Below, piece by piece: positions 16,401-24,543 of a stretch of 64,000 bases of DNA (its first letter is position 1; each line of letters opens with the position of its first letter). This DNA comes from Planctomycetota bacterium (GTDB lineage Bacteria; Planctomycetota; SZUA-567; JAKLDR01). The DNA lies in contig JAKLDR010000008.1 of assembly GCA_022703445.1 (NCBI GenBank), positions 23,832-87,831 on the forward strand. Direction: 5' to 3'. A program made the position numbers and the translations under genes. Under the pieces are notes generated by a model. The model saw nothing but the letters and a program-made list of their open reading frames with translations. It searched no databases and was not told the DNA's origin.

Positions 16401-16828
16401 TCGAAGTAGCACAGGGCGATGGCTTCGCGGTCCTGATTCGGGAGCCTTGAGAGGGCGGAGTCCAGGACCGGAACTACCTCCCGCCAGGCCGCCTCCCGCT
16501 CGACCGCATCCATAGACTCGGGTTCCTTCACAACCGCATCCTCCCGCCTGGACCGCCGCGCCCGCTCGCGCCGGGCGCAGGTCGCGGCCAGCCTGGTGCA
16601 CTCGAGCAGCCATCCAGCGAGACTGGGGCGCCCGCCCAGTTGGCTGGCCTTCTGGGCCAGAGCCAGGAAGACCGCCTGGCTAACGTCCTCGGCGAGATGG
16701 CCGTCTCCGAGCATGCGCAACGCCGCCGAGTAGACCTTCCCGGCGTGGCGCCGGGCCAGTTCGGCAAAGGCCTCCTCCGAGCGCCGACCGGCATACTGGC
16801 TCAGAAGTTCGGCATCGGTCTGACGCAT
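13412..16828 (-). CDS. ECF sigma factor fused through a membrane helix to a glycosidase-like ectodomain
   Basis: The 1138-residue protein begins with ECF region 2 (FAELARRHAGKVYSAALRML, DVSQAVFLALAQKA) and region 4 (LPNQDREAIALCYFDGLSQS, LKESALSMRVKRGLEKLRSM). An Ala-rich linker and GQAAASPAVLSLTKGA lead into one membrane helix (about 240-265). The exported part of about 870 residues has a jelly-roll-like domain (ADWANLDFNDSGWRRHTLPF, LVVLVNGKEVTRG, GTNVLAIEVHA). A TIM-barrel-like region follows (LNSRQVLVNLAVDWYGL, WFDVTCVGHSDYVGGILPTV) resembling GH123/DUF4091 proteins. ATG 16828 has GAGGAG upstream; ATG 16849 is an alternative. A sugar-sensing, self-tethered sigma factor is inferred. It is paralogous to the next gene only up to the helix. 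Confidence 0.75.
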   Translation of the reverse strand: MRQTDAELLSQYAGRRSEEAFAELARRHAGKVYSAALRMLGDGHLAEDVSQAVFLALAQKASQLGGRPSLAGWLLECTRLAATCARRERARRSRREDAVVKEPESMDAVEREAAWREVVPVLDSALSRLPNQDREAIALCYFDGLSQSEAARELGLKESALSMRVKRGLEKLRSMLGPQASALSATALGALLASNAAGAVPSGLAASLQAVGLGQAAASPAVLSLTKGAMKAMFWMKIKLAAAVVGAVVAVGGGGAVSVKFAAAEQVTPPAIQPAVAPDTSAYAAILDENSLWRMSVVCGPFFVRTAEGKLVRKKPVRWISNTGHWSRLKDVDVPVSGPLPAADWANLDFNDSGWRRHTLPFPACKYDTQYTTGLVFLRSRFEVRDPAQVADLRLSVTYYGGLVVLVNGKEVTRGSLPAGASGLDAPAEDYPAETVTTPDGKLLHPFDNKNKDRLALRERKLSDVKIPSELLRKGTNVLAIEVHAAPVPAVVFKHDVCGDDCWPPVGLLAAKLAAPPQAAIAANLARPGGVQVWNCQPWETVDVFRYGDPLEPLRPIAVFGARNGVFSGRLMVSSDQTLKGLKASVTELRGENGDMIPAAAVRLRCAALTMPADSPIGNDPNLGVLLRRGRFDGLLDVIPSEVAVSKVAPPPGKKCAPGALAPLWVTVRVPKDAKPGRYEGTVTVAAEGLPATKVPLKLTVYDWVLPDPLDFRTSVCGYSLPETLAKYYNVPLWSDQHWALVGKSLALMSELNSRQVLVNLAVDWYGLSGNEQSEVRWIRQPDGSLKHDFSILDKHLDIVAKSMGKPRPLRLNCWVATDKPFDKIWPDHPKGWEDPWLLTKMAGYVTTLDPASGKLDRMTPPCPGTPESLAFWKPVLDEIRKKLEARGWFDVTCVGHSDYVGGILPTVVDNYRKIWPDGAFAVTAHGAVRGGPLVGTDKTPMPVVNVESVWTIPNPEIRGYRKLLDPKVEKSRWYKARHGLMNSWNLESYRRYQEATIMCALDGNQLGADVFPIKGESKKYYFEADCRGGLGPSADGTLSILAPGADGPIASERYEMYREGLQLAEAIIFLQRALDEKKIHGDLERRVNECLDARGEDLMRTVWGNGVILNWAEYGAIAERDERILALAAEATRAGAK

Positions 16829-16849
16829 GCTGCGCTGCTCCTCATTCAC

Positions 16850-16943
16850 AGGTCATCCTGCCGCCGGGGCGGGAGAGCCCACGGGAATTATGGCATTTCC
16901 CGGGGCTGGCCACAAGCGAAGCCGGAGGTCTGGGATGGGTTCT
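16850..16943. other. Spacer upstream of the sigma-glycosidase fusion gene
   Basis: It holds the presumed promoter of the minus-strand fusion gene (a TAATTC-like -10 is present near 16885-16890) and then merges into the hisB remnant. No gene is seen. Confidence 0.35.
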
Positions 16944-17084
16944 CTACATCTCGAGGTGGTCCGCGGCGCCAACCAGCACCAGATGTTCGAAGCGGCCTCC
17001 AAGGCCCTGGGCCGGGCCCTCCGCCAGGCCTGCGCGGCCGACCCGCGGGAGCGGGGCGTGCCGTCGAGCAAGGGAAAGCTCTGA
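16944..17084 (+). pseudogene. hisB: Second hisB 3'-terminal fragment
   Basis: The frame reads LHLEVVRGANQHQMFEAASK, ALGRALRQACAADPRERG and VPSSKGKL before its stop. This matches the last 46 codons of the hisB fragment at 13204-13341 at about 38 of 46 residues. The conserved HisB NxHHxxE segment has become NQHQMFE, so a metal-ligand His is lost. Only this tail remains. It lies in the same relation to the Kelch-type sigma fusion (stop 17141) as the other fragment does to the glycosidase-type fusion (stop 13412). Confidence 0.75.
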
Positions 17085-17085
17085 G

Positions 17086-17126
17086 AAGGCGGAAGGAAGA
17101 AGGCTGCTAGCCCTTCATCCGCCTGC
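17086..17126. repeat. Imperfect short inverted repeat after the hisB tail
   Basis: AAGGCGGAAGGAAGAAGGCT (17087-17106) is imperfectly complementary to the segment 17109-17126 (AGCCCTTCATCCGCCT). It sits 2 nt after the hisB-fragment stop and 15 nt before the stop of the opposing sigma gene. It resembles a degraded member of the short-period repeat class seen later in the window. Confidence 0.35.
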
Positions 17127-17140
17127 CTTGCAGGCGTTGC

Positions 17141-20100
17141 CTATTTCTTCGGCTCCTGGAGCTTGACCTCGAAGGTCTTCAAGCCGGGCTTGTCCAGCCG
17201 GGCAACCCCCACCTCCTGGTCCCGGTAGTAGAAGACGGCCACCTTGAACAGCGGATCGTAGTGCAGCGAGCGGCTGCCGGTGGTCGCCCAGTACTCGCGA
17301 GTGGAGATGTACTGCTCCTTGCCCTCGTAGGGCAGATTCAGTCCCACCCACTTCTGGCCCTCGATGTCGTAGGCCAGGTTGCCGGCGGCGCCATCGCCCT
17401 GGACGCGGATTTCGTTGAGGAGCATGTCGATCTCCGGGACGTAGACCGTCTCGCGCATGAAGCAGCCCGGGCGGCCCTTGCCGGGGATGATGGTGAGCGC
17501 GCCGCCGGCCAGGTCGTAGCGCATCATCGGGTCGCCGTTGTGGCCCAGCCACAGGCAGTCGCGCTTGGAGTCGTAGCACATGCCGGAGGTGTCGCCGTAG
17601 GCGCCGCCGACCTTGCCGCCGGTCAACGGCAGCTTGGTCCACGAACCAGCCTTGGCGTCGAAGAGCTGAAGCGCGTCGTTGCCCCAGCAGACCACCCCCC
17701 TGGGTGTGCTGGCCAACGCGACTTTCAGCTCGCCGCCGATGCTGGCCGCCGGCGGGTAGTCCCACTCGCGCGACGCCGGATCGTAAGTCCAGGTCCCGCC
17801 GCGGACCATCCACACGCCCTTCTTCGAGGCCGGATCGTAGGCCGCCGCGTCCCAGACGTGGTTGGGCACGTGCGGGCGGTTGTTGAAGCTCTGGTTGGCC
17901 ATGTGGAAGAATCCCCGGGTGGGCGGGTCCTCGGCGGGATAGCCCAGGCTCCAGGTCGCGGTGCGCAGGCTGTAGTGGGCCAGGTCGGTGCTGACGTAGC
18001 TGGAGTGCCCGCCGCCCCAGTGCAGGATCTGGTGGCGGTCGGTGTCGTAAGGCAGCGTGCCCCAGTCACGGGTGGCCGTGCCCTTGGGCGGCTTGGGCAT
18101 CAACTTCCAGGTGTTGGCGGGCAGTTCCTTGAGGAACTTGCCGACCGCCTCCGGATCGGGCTGGCTGACCTTGTCGTAGTCGGCCGGCGCGAGGCCGAAG
18201 ACCACGGTTTCCGGAGCGGGCCCTCCGGCCACCGCGACTCCGGCCGCCGCCGGGTCGACGCGCATCCCCCAGGTGACGCGGGCGCGGTGCTTCTTGGGAT
18301 CGTTGCTAACTACGATGAGCTGGTCGGCGGTGTCGGCCGCGCCGGGGCCGCCGGCCGGCCCGTCCTTGAGCTGCGCGAGCAGCTTCCAGGAGTCGGTCTT
18401 GAGGTCGTAGGTCCAGAGGTCCTGCGGCGGTGCGTCGCGCCGGGAGGCCCCGCCGGCGAGGACGATCGCGCCGCTCTTGGGCAGCCAGGCCAGGGTGTGG
18501 CCGGCGCGCGGAGTCGGGCAGGCCTTGGGGCGGCGCTGCTCCCAGCTGCGCGACTTGCAGTCGTAGACCCAGGTGTCGGCGAGGAACCCGTCCAGCCGGC
18601 TGCCGCCGAAGAGGACGATCTTGCCGGCCGCCGGGTCCGTGGCCATCTGCGCGTAGCCCCGGCCGCAGGGTTCGGCGTCGAGCGCGCGCGCGGCGCGCCA
18701 GGCGAGATCCTGCGCAGCCTGGGCCCCGGCCAGCGCCTCCTGGCCGACCTTGGTGCCGAGCTTTCCGCCGAGCGCCTTAAGCGCCGCGGCCAGCTTCCCG
18801 GCCTCCTCGGCGGCGGCCGGCGGGGACTTCTCCTCCGGACCGGCGAGCTTGGCGGCCTTGAGCTTGCCCGCGAAGGTCTCGATCTCCGCAGCCAGTTTTC
18901 CGGCGCGCTCAGCGAGGTTCTCCTTCGACTCGCCCTCGCTCTCGGTGACGTAGAACCGGTTGCGCACGGCGTTGGCCAGCGCGTTGATCTTCGCGCGCAG
19001 GCCCTCGGCCTCGGTGCCGAGCGCCCTGAGCTCCTTGGAGCCGGCCTCGACCTTCTTCCAGGCACCGGCGGCGATGTTGAAGGCCCAGGTCCCGGGCGTG
19101 CCGCCGGGTTCGTTGCTCGTCCCGCCGACGGAGAGGATCTCCTTGTTGACCGGGTCGTAGGCCAGCGACCCGTATATCAGGGCGAGACCCTTGGAGGTCT
19201 TGCTGAATCTGTCGGCCTTGAGGTCGGTCCACTTGCGCTCGGCCGGGTCGTAGGCCGCGGTAATGTCGAAGAAGTAGGTATAGAGCTTCCCGCCGACCGG
19301 GTCGAAGGCGTACTGGAAGCCCATCCGCGTGTCCGTCTCGTAGGCGGCGGTCTCGCCGTCCATGCGGATGCGGCTGACGCCGGCCTTGTCGGTCTGGAAG
19401 GGCGCCGTGGGCCAGCCGGTGTAGCCGGAGCTGGGCGCGTCGGTCAGGCCCGACTCGTTCTTGTAGGGGCCGTCCTTGGGGTGGGCGTTGGTCCACTTCT
19501 CCGCGCCGGCATCGAAGAGCTCGGTGTCGAAGTGCTGGGGCTTGCCGGCCACGCCGCCGGCCAGGATGAACTTCCCGATGTTCGGCGCGTAGCAGAAGAG
19601 CGGCACGTCCCGGGCGCCGTCGGTCTCCTCGGCGAGCTTCACCCAGGTGTTGGCTGGGGCGGCCTTGATCCTGGCGCTCTCCGGCGCCTGAGGACCGGCC
19701 GGCTCGCCGGCTGCAAGTCTGGCGATCAGCGCCCCGCCGCCGCCCATCATCAGCACCGCCCCGACCACCGTCACCGCGAGCTTCAGTTTCGCCCAGATCA
19801 TGGTCTTCACCGCTCCTTTTGTCAGCGACAGGACCGCCGGGGAGGCGGCTGCTTGGCCCGCGCACACCGCCTGCACCGAGGCCACCAGTCCGGCCGGCGC
19901 CTTGATGGCCAGGCCCTGGCCCAGACCGGCGGCCAAAGCACTGGCGGACAGTGCCACGCCCTGCCTGGAGAGGCTCCGGAGGAGCTTCTCCATGGCGTTG
20001 GCGAGCCTCAGCGATACGGTGCGCCGGGCGCAGCCGACCTCCTGGCCGATCTCCTCCTCGGTCTTGCCGTAGTAGAAACGCAGGACGGTCACGTCCCGCT

Positions 20101-20515
20101 CCGAGGCCGGCAGCGCGGCCAGGGCCAGGTCCAAGTGAGGCCGCAGCTCTTCGGCGAGCGCCGGCTCCGGCGGAGCCTGAGTCTGAACTCTTTCCATCGA
20201 TGCCTCCCGGTCATGCCGGCCCTGGCGGGCGAGGCTTCTCTTGAGCGTCAGCGCGCAGTGACTCGCCGCCCAGAAGAGCCAACCGCCCAGGCTGACGTCC
20301 CTGGGCAGGGCCCTGGCCTTGCGCACCAGCAGGAGGAAGGTGGCCTGCGCCGCATCCTCGGCGTCGTGCTGGTTGCCCAGGATGCGCAGGCAGCAGGCGT
20401 AGACGGCGTCGCTGTGGCGACGCACGAGCTCCGCGAAGTACTGCTGCGAGCCTTGGCCCGTGTAGCGTGCCAGAAGCTCGCCGTCAGTCATGACCCGGCA
20501 TCCGTTATCCTGCAT
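17141..20515 (-). CDS. ECF sigma factor fused through a membrane helix to Kelch-type repeats
   Basis: The 1124-residue protein has ECF region 2 (YFAELVRRHSDAVYACCLRI, DAAQATFLLLVRKARAL) and region 4 (LPASERDVTVLRFYYGKTEE, RRTVSLRLANAMEKLLRSL). The same GQAAASPAVLSLTKGA segment and a single membrane helix follow (about 240-262). The exported part contains Kelch-like beta-propeller blades (KFILAGGVAGKPQHFDTELF, KIVLFGGSRLDGFLADTWVY, AIVLAGGASRRDAPPQDLWT). A helical insertion of about 100 residues splits the blades (EGLRAKINALANAVRN, LAERAGKLAAEIETFAGKL). ATG 20515 follows GGGAGAGGG. It is paralogous to the preceding fusion in the sigma-TM part but not in the ectodomain. Sensing outside and transcription inside within one chain is inferred. 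Confidence 0.78.
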   Translation of the reverse strand: MQDNGCRVMTDGELLARYTGQGSQQYFAELVRRHSDAVYACCLRILGNQHDAEDAAQATFLLLVRKARALPRDVSLGGWLFWAASHCALTLKRSLARQGRHDREASMERVQTQAPPEPALAEELRPHLDLALAALPASERDVTVLRFYYGKTEEEIGQEVGCARRTVSLRLANAMEKLLRSLSRQGVALSASALAAGLGQGLAIKAPAGLVASVQAVCAGQAAASPAVLSLTKGAVKTMIWAKLKLAVTVVGAVLMMGGGGALIARLAAGEPAGPQAPESARIKAAPANTWVKLAEETDGARDVPLFCYAPNIGKFILAGGVAGKPQHFDTELFDAGAEKWTNAHPKDGPYKNESGLTDAPSSGYTGWPTAPFQTDKAGVSRIRMDGETAAYETDTRMGFQYAFDPVGGKLYTYFFDITAAYDPAERKWTDLKADRFSKTSKGLALIYGSLAYDPVNKEILSVGGTSNEPGGTPGTWAFNIAAGAWKKVEAGSKELRALGTEAEGLRAKINALANAVRNRFYVTESEGESKENLAERAGKLAAEIETFAGKLKAAKLAGPEEKSPPAAAEEAGKLAAALKALGGKLGTKVGQEALAGAQAAQDLAWRAARALDAEPCGRGYAQMATDPAAGKIVLFGGSRLDGFLADTWVYDCKSRSWEQRRPKACPTPRAGHTLAWLPKSGAIVLAGGASRRDAPPQDLWTYDLKTDSWKLLAQLKDGPAGGPGAADTADQLIVVSNDPKKHRARVTWGMRVDPAAAGVAVAGGPAPETVVFGLAPADYDKVSQPDPEAVGKFLKELPANTWKLMPKPPKGTATRDWGTLPYDTDRHQILHWGGGHSSYVSTDLAHYSLRTATWSLGYPAEDPPTRGFFHMANQSFNNRPHVPNHVWDAAAYDPASKKGVWMVRGGTWTYDPASREWDYPPAASIGGELKVALASTPRGVVCWGNDALQLFDAKAGSWTKLPLTGGKVGGAYGDTSGMCYDSKRDCLWLGHNGDPMMRYDLAGGALTIIPGKGRPGCFMRETVYVPEIDMLLNEIRVQGDGAAGNLAYDIEGQKWVGLNLPYEGKEQYISTREYWATTGSRSLHYDPLFKVAVFYYRDQEVGVARLDKPGLKTFEVKLQEPKK

Positions 20516-20600
20516 GCCCTCTCCCGCCGAAATCGCCTTTATTCGCCGGCCACCGAGCGAATGGCAGCAAATTCCAGGAAAATCGGGATCCCGCCATCCT

Positions 20601-21476
20601 TTACCCTTTATCCTTCGTGCTTCTGACCTCCGAGGGCCTCTGCAGCGTGAACCGCCGGAAGACGGTTGCGAAGTACTGCGACGACGAGAACCCCAGCCGG
20701 TGGGCCACCTCGGTGACCGAGAGCCGCTCCTCCTGAAGCAGCTTCCGGGCGCGCTCGACCCGGCGGCGGAGCATGTACTCCCACGGCGGCATGCCCAGCT
20801 GTTCGCGGAACTTGGCCTTGAAGCGCGACTCCGAGAGGAAGGCGGCTCTGGCCAGGTCCTCGATGGAAGCCGGCTCGTCGCCGCGTCCTTCGAGCAGTCT
20901 CAGCGCCCCGGCGATGTCCTCGGATATCTGGGGAGCGGCCTGGTTCCGGGCGCACTCGGTGACCGTGCGCAGGAACTCGACCAGCCGTCCGGCCAGCCCC
21001 AGGCGAGAAAGCGGCGAGGCCGGTCCCTCGGCCAGGACGAGCGCCTCCTCGAACACCGGCTTCATGCGGCGAGTGCCCTTGAAGACCCGCAGGGGTAGTG
21101 CCCGCAGCCCCTCGACCAACGGCCAGGCGCCCTCGGCGTCGAGGGCCAGAAAGGCCGCCGGCTTCTCCGGCAGCCGCACCTGGGTCCAGTAGATCAGCGA
21201 CTTGCCGTAGGTCTTCTGGCTGGAGCTGTGCTCCTCGTCGGCATGGGTCCAGAAGACGTCGCCGCCCTTCATGGCGTAGTCACGGCCGGCGACGTGGAAG
21301 ATCAGTTCGCCGCGCAGGAGGTAGACAATCTCCATGGCGTCGTGGCGGTGGGGGCTCAAGCCCTCCCGGGCGAATGGCTGGTTGTGGACCCCGACCAGCG
21401 CCACCTCGGGCAGGCCCTTGTCCTTGAGTTCCAAGGCCGTACGACTGGTGCCGGGTTTAGGCAGTACCAAGCGCAT
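20601..21476 (-). CDS. AraC-family transcriptional regulator with cupin sensor
   Basis: The 291-residue protein has an N-terminal cupin (SPHRHDAMEIVYLLRGEL, MKGGDVFWTHADEEH) and a C-terminal double HTH from about 195 (SIEDLARAAFLSESRFKAKF, ARKLLQEERLSVTEVAHRLG, FSSSQYFATVFRRF). AraC proteins of this build bind sugars or related ligands in the cupin and activate transcription. It is divergent from the URO-D/mannosidase operon across 83 bp, so it is the likely local activator. ATG 21476 was chosen as the only start that includes the cupin. Confidence 0.88.
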   Translation of the reverse strand: MRLVLPKPGTSRTALELKDKGLPEVALVGVHNQPFAREGLSPHRHDAMEIVYLLRGELIFHVAGRDYAMKGGDVFWTHADEEHSSSQKTYGKSLIYWTQVRLPEKPAAFLALDAEGAWPLVEGLRALPLRVFKGTRRMKPVFEEALVLAEGPASPLSRLGLAGRLVEFLRTVTECARNQAAPQISEDIAGALRLLEGRGDEPASIEDLARAAFLSESRFKAKFREQLGMPPWEYMLRRRVERARKLLQEERLSVTEVAHRLGFSSSQYFATVFRRFTLQRPSEVRSTKDKG

Positions 21477-21480
21477 GTTT

Positions 21481-21520
21481 GATATTGTATTAAGGCGCTG
21501 CTTGAACGCAATTCCATATC
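21481..21520. promoter_or_regulatory. Candidate AraC-site between divergent genes
   Basis: GATAT (21481-21485) and ATATC (21516-21520) form short inverted half-sites in the 83 bp shared upstream region, the most AT-rich stretch locally. Weak evidence; footprinting would decide. Confidence 0.25.
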
Positions 21521-21559
21521 GAACGCCGTAGACTAGCGGGCAAGGAGGAGGAACCCATC

Positions 21560-22612
21560 ATGACCAGCCGCGAACGAGTCCGCCGGGCCCTGCGCTTCGA
21601 GAAGCCCGACCGTGCCCCGCGCACGCTCTGGGCGCTTCCCGGGGTCTGCAGCTTCCGGAAGGCCGAATACCAGGCAATGCTGGAGCGCTTCCCTGGCGAC
21701 CTGGGCGATCCGCCCTGCAAGTACGGCAAGAGCGGCCGCGCGCGCGGCGACTGCCTCACGACCGGCGAGTACGTCGACGAGTGGGGCGTGGTCTGGACCA
21801 ACGGCGAGGCCGGGATCGTCGGCGAGATCAAGCATCCGATCCTCGCCGACGACGCGGCGCTGGCCGCCTACCAGCTGCCCTGGGAACTGCTCGACGGCGC
21901 CGACCTCTCCCGGGTCGACGAATTCTGCGCCAAGAGCGAGAAGTTCATCAAGCCCGGCACCACCTGCCGGCCGTTCGAGCGCCTGCAGTTCCTGCGCGGC
22001 ACCGAGCAGCTTTACGTCGACCTGGCCTACGGGACGCCGGCGGTGCTCAAGCTCCTAGGTCAGCTCCACGAGTTCTACGTCCGCGAGTTCGAGATGTGGG
22101 CCAAGACCGCCGTCGACGGCGTCAGCTTCATGGACGACTGGGGCTCGCAGAACGCGCTGCTGATCTCGCCTGACATGTGGCGGGAGATCTTCAAGCCGCT
22201 CTACGCCGAGTACTGCCGCATCCTCCGCAAGGCCGGCAAGTTCGTCTTCTTCCACTCCGACGGCAACATCAGCGCCATCTACCCTGACCTCATCGAGATC
22301 GGCGTCGACGCGGTCAACAGCCAGCTCTTCTGCATGGACATCGAGGTGCTGGCCCGCCTGCACCGCGGCAAGATCACCCTCTGGGGCGAGATCGACCGCC
22401 AGCACCTGCTGCCCTTCGGCACGCCCGAGGAGGTCAAGGAGGGCGTCCGCCGGGTGCGCCGGGCCTTCGACGACGGCCGCGGCGGGCTGATCGCCCAGTG
22501 CGAGTGGGGCATCAAGGACCCGGCCGAGAACATCGCCGCGGTCTTCGAGGCCTGGGACGAGCCGCTGGCTGCGGTGAAAACGGAGAAGACATGCGCGAGT
22601 CAATCAGCCTAG
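21560..22612 (+). CDS. URO-D-superfamily protein 1 (methyltransferase/decarboxylase-like)
   Basis: The 350-residue TIM-barrel protein has the URO-D superfamily opening MTSRERVRRALRFEKPDRAP, a central VDGVSFMDDWGSQNALLISP, FFHSDGN at the usual metal position, and the end motif LWGEIDRQHLLPFGTPEEVK. True HemE signatures (RxPVWMMRQAGR) are absent, so it is not heme biosynthesis. Corrinoid methyltransferases such as MtaA have H-x-C-G where this protein has HSDG, so zinc-thiolate methyl transfer by the standard mechanism is doubtful. AAGGAGGAGG precedes ATG 21560. It is the first gene of a tight operon with GH2 and two more URO-D genes and overlaps the next by 22 nt. Confidence 0.82.
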   Translation: MTSRERVRRALRFEKPDRAPRTLWALPGVCSFRKAEYQAMLERFPGDLGDPPCKYGKSGRARGDCLTTGEYVDEWGVVWTNGEAGIVGEIKHPILADDAALAAYQLPWELLDGADLSRVDEFCAKSEKFIKPGTTCRPFERLQFLRGTEQLYVDLAYGTPAVLKLLGQLHEFYVREFEMWAKTAVDGVSFMDDWGSQNALLISPDMWREIFKPLYAEYCRILRKAGKFVFFHSDGNISAIYPDLIEIGVDAVNSQLFCMDIEVLARLHRGKITLWGEIDRQHLLPFGTPEEVKEGVRRVRRAFDDGRGGLIAQCEWGIKDPAENIAAVFEAWDEPLAAVKTEKTCASQSA

Positions 22613-24543
22613 ATTCCAGCTGGCAGCTCGCCTGGACCGAGTTCCGTGGCGAGGTTCGGGAGGTGCCCAAGCTGAAGCCGCGCCTGGATGCCGCCGTGCC
22701 CGGCGACGTCCACCTCGACCTGATGCGGGCCGGGATGCTCGCAGACCCGTTCGTGGGCACCAACGCCGACGGCGCCCTGTGGATGGAGCAGAAGGACTGG
22801 TGGTACCGGCGGGAGTTCGAGACGCCCGCGGATCTCGGCGGCCGGCGGGCGCTGCTGGTCTTCCACGGACTCGACTGCTTCGCCTCGGTGTGGCTCAACG
22901 GGCGGCTGCTGGGTTCGGCAGCGAACATGTTCATGCGCCACGAGTTCGACGCCACCGGCGTGCTCCGCCCCTCGGGCCGCAACGAACTGGTCGTGCGCCT
23001 GGCCGCCCCGGCACACAGCATCCGCGTCGACCCGGCTCACGAGGGCCTGCCCATCTGGAGCCCCGAGCGGCTCTTCTGCCGCAAGGCGCAGATGAGCTTC
23101 GGCTGGGACATCGCCCCGCGTCTGGTGACCATCGGCATCTGGCGGCCGGTAGAGCTGGTGCTGGTCGACCGGGCTCGCCTCACCGACTTCCGCGTGGCCC
23201 TGGTGCGCTTCGAGGGCCGGGATGCGTTGGCCCGCATCGAGGCCGAGGTCGAGTGGCTGGACGCGGCCGCTGGCGAAGGTCGCCTCTTCGGCACGGTCGG
23301 CGGTGCTTCCTGGGAGGAGGCCGTCGCGCTCCGGCCCGGCCGGAACTCCTTCTCCCGCGAGGTGTTGGTCAGGGCCGCCCCGCGCTGGTGGCCGATCGGC
23401 TACGGCAAACCCGTGCTCATCGAGGCGGCCGCCGAACTCGAGGCCGGCGGCAGGAAGCTCGACGGGCGGAATATGCGCACCGGGCTCCGCAGCATTGAGC
23501 TCGTCCAGGAGCCGCAGCCGAGCGGCGCGACCTCCTTCCGCTTTCGCGTCAACGGCCGCGACATCTTCGTCACCGGCCTCAACTGGACGCCGCTCGACGC
23601 GATCTTCGCGCGGGTGACGCCCGAGCGGATCACCGCGGCGCTCGAGGCGCTCGCCAAGGTCGGCTGCAACATGCTCCGGGTCTGGGGCGGCGGCATCTAC
23701 GAGAGCGAGCACTTCTACGCGGAGTGCGACCGCCTGGGCATCATGATCTGGCAGGACTTCATGATGGCCTGTGGCTGGTACCCGCAGACCGACGAGTTCG
23801 CCGCGAAGCTCGAGGCCGAGGCCCGCCAGGTCGTCCGCGACCTGCGCGGCCATCCCTGCATGGCGCTGTGGGCCGGCGACAACGAGTGCGATATGGGAGT
23901 CGCCCCCGAGCAGGCCAACCGGAATCGCGTGAACCGCGAGGTCCTGCCCCAGGTCTGCCGGGAGCTGTCGCCGGAGGTGCCCTGCGTGCCGACCTCGCCC
24001 TGGTCGCCGTCCGGCGCGCACTGGAGCGCTCAGAACGAGGGCGACTACCACTGCTACAGCCACGGCCAGGACTACCGGAAGAGCGACCTCTGGAAGGCCC
24101 GCTGCCGCTTCATGTCCGAGTTCGGCCGGCTGTCGCTCCCGTCAGTGCAGCTGATCCGCAAGTATTTCCCCAAGGGCACGGAGTGGCCGCTGACCAGCGC
24201 CATGTGGAAGTATCACGGCACGGACACCACCCGCACGGGGTACTTCCGGGTGGCCGACAAGATCCTCGACGAACTCAGGGCCTGCGGTCGTCCCGAGCCG
24301 AAGAATATCCGCGAGGCGGTCAAGGCCTCGCAGGAACTGCAGGCCGAAGGGGTGCTCGCGCTCATCGAGCACTACTGTGCCGACCCGGAGTTCGGCGGCT
24401 TCCTGCTCTGGAACGTGAGCGACTGCTGGCCGCAGCAGTCCGATGCGGTCACCGAGTACGGCGGCCGGCCCAAGCCGGTCTTCCGGAAACTGGGCGCGGC
24501 CTTCCGGAAGGCGCGCCGTGGGGCGGCCGCGCCGAAGCCGTGA
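22591..24543 (+). CDS. GH2-family beta-mannosidase-like glycoside hydrolase
   Basis: The 650-residue protein follows the GH2 plan: a jelly-roll domain (MEQKDWWYRREFETP, LLVFHGLDCFASVWLNGRLL), an Ig-like domain, then the catalytic barrel (NMLRVWGGGIYESEHFYAEC). The acid/base Glu is E432 (AGDNECD) and the predicted nucleophile E510 (RFMSEFG). VWGGGIYE and the WW...RREF start favour beta-mannosidase over beta-galactosidase. Family members usually exceed 800 residues; the C-terminal Ig domains are missing, yet the gene ends cleanly with the next start overlapping the stop. No signal peptide is visible, so it would act on imported oligosaccharides. ATG 22591 lies inside the preceding gene. Confidence 0.85.
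   Translation: MRESISLDSSWQLAWTEFRGEVREVPKLKPRLDAAVPGDVHLDLMRAGMLADPFVGTNADGALWMEQKDWWYRREFETPADLGGRRALLVFHGLDCFASVWLNGRLLGSAANMFMRHEFDATGVLRPSGRNELVVRLAAPAHSIRVDPAHEGLPIWSPERLFCRKAQMSFGWDIAPRLVTIGIWRPVELVLVDRARLTDFRVALVRFEGRDALARIEAEVEWLDAAAGEGRLFGTVGGASWEEAVALRPGRNSFSREVLVRAAPRWWPIGYGKPVLIEAAAELEAGGRKLDGRNMRTGLRSIELVQEPQPSGATSFRFRVNGRDIFVTGLNWTPLDAIFARVTPERITAALEALAKVGCNMLRVWGGGIYESEHFYAECDRLGIMIWQDFMMACGWYPQTDEFAAKLEAEARQVVRDLRGHPCMALWAGDNECDMGVAPEQANRNRVNREVLPQVCRELSPEVPCVPTSPWSPSGAHWSAQNEGDYHCYSHGQDYRKSDLWKARCRFMSEFGRLSLPSVQLIRKYFPKGTEWPLTSAMWKYHGTDTTRTGYFRVADKILDELRACGRPEPKNIREAVKASQELQAEGVLALIEHYCADPEFGGFLLWNVSDCWPQQSDAVTEYGGRPKPVFRKLGAAFRKARRGAAAPKP

Noticed and set aside
17261..20626. 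A 1121-codon plus-strand frame opposite the Kelch-type sigma fusion
   Set aside because: No recognisable domain; the minus strand has clear ECF motifs, a membrane helix and Kelch blades.
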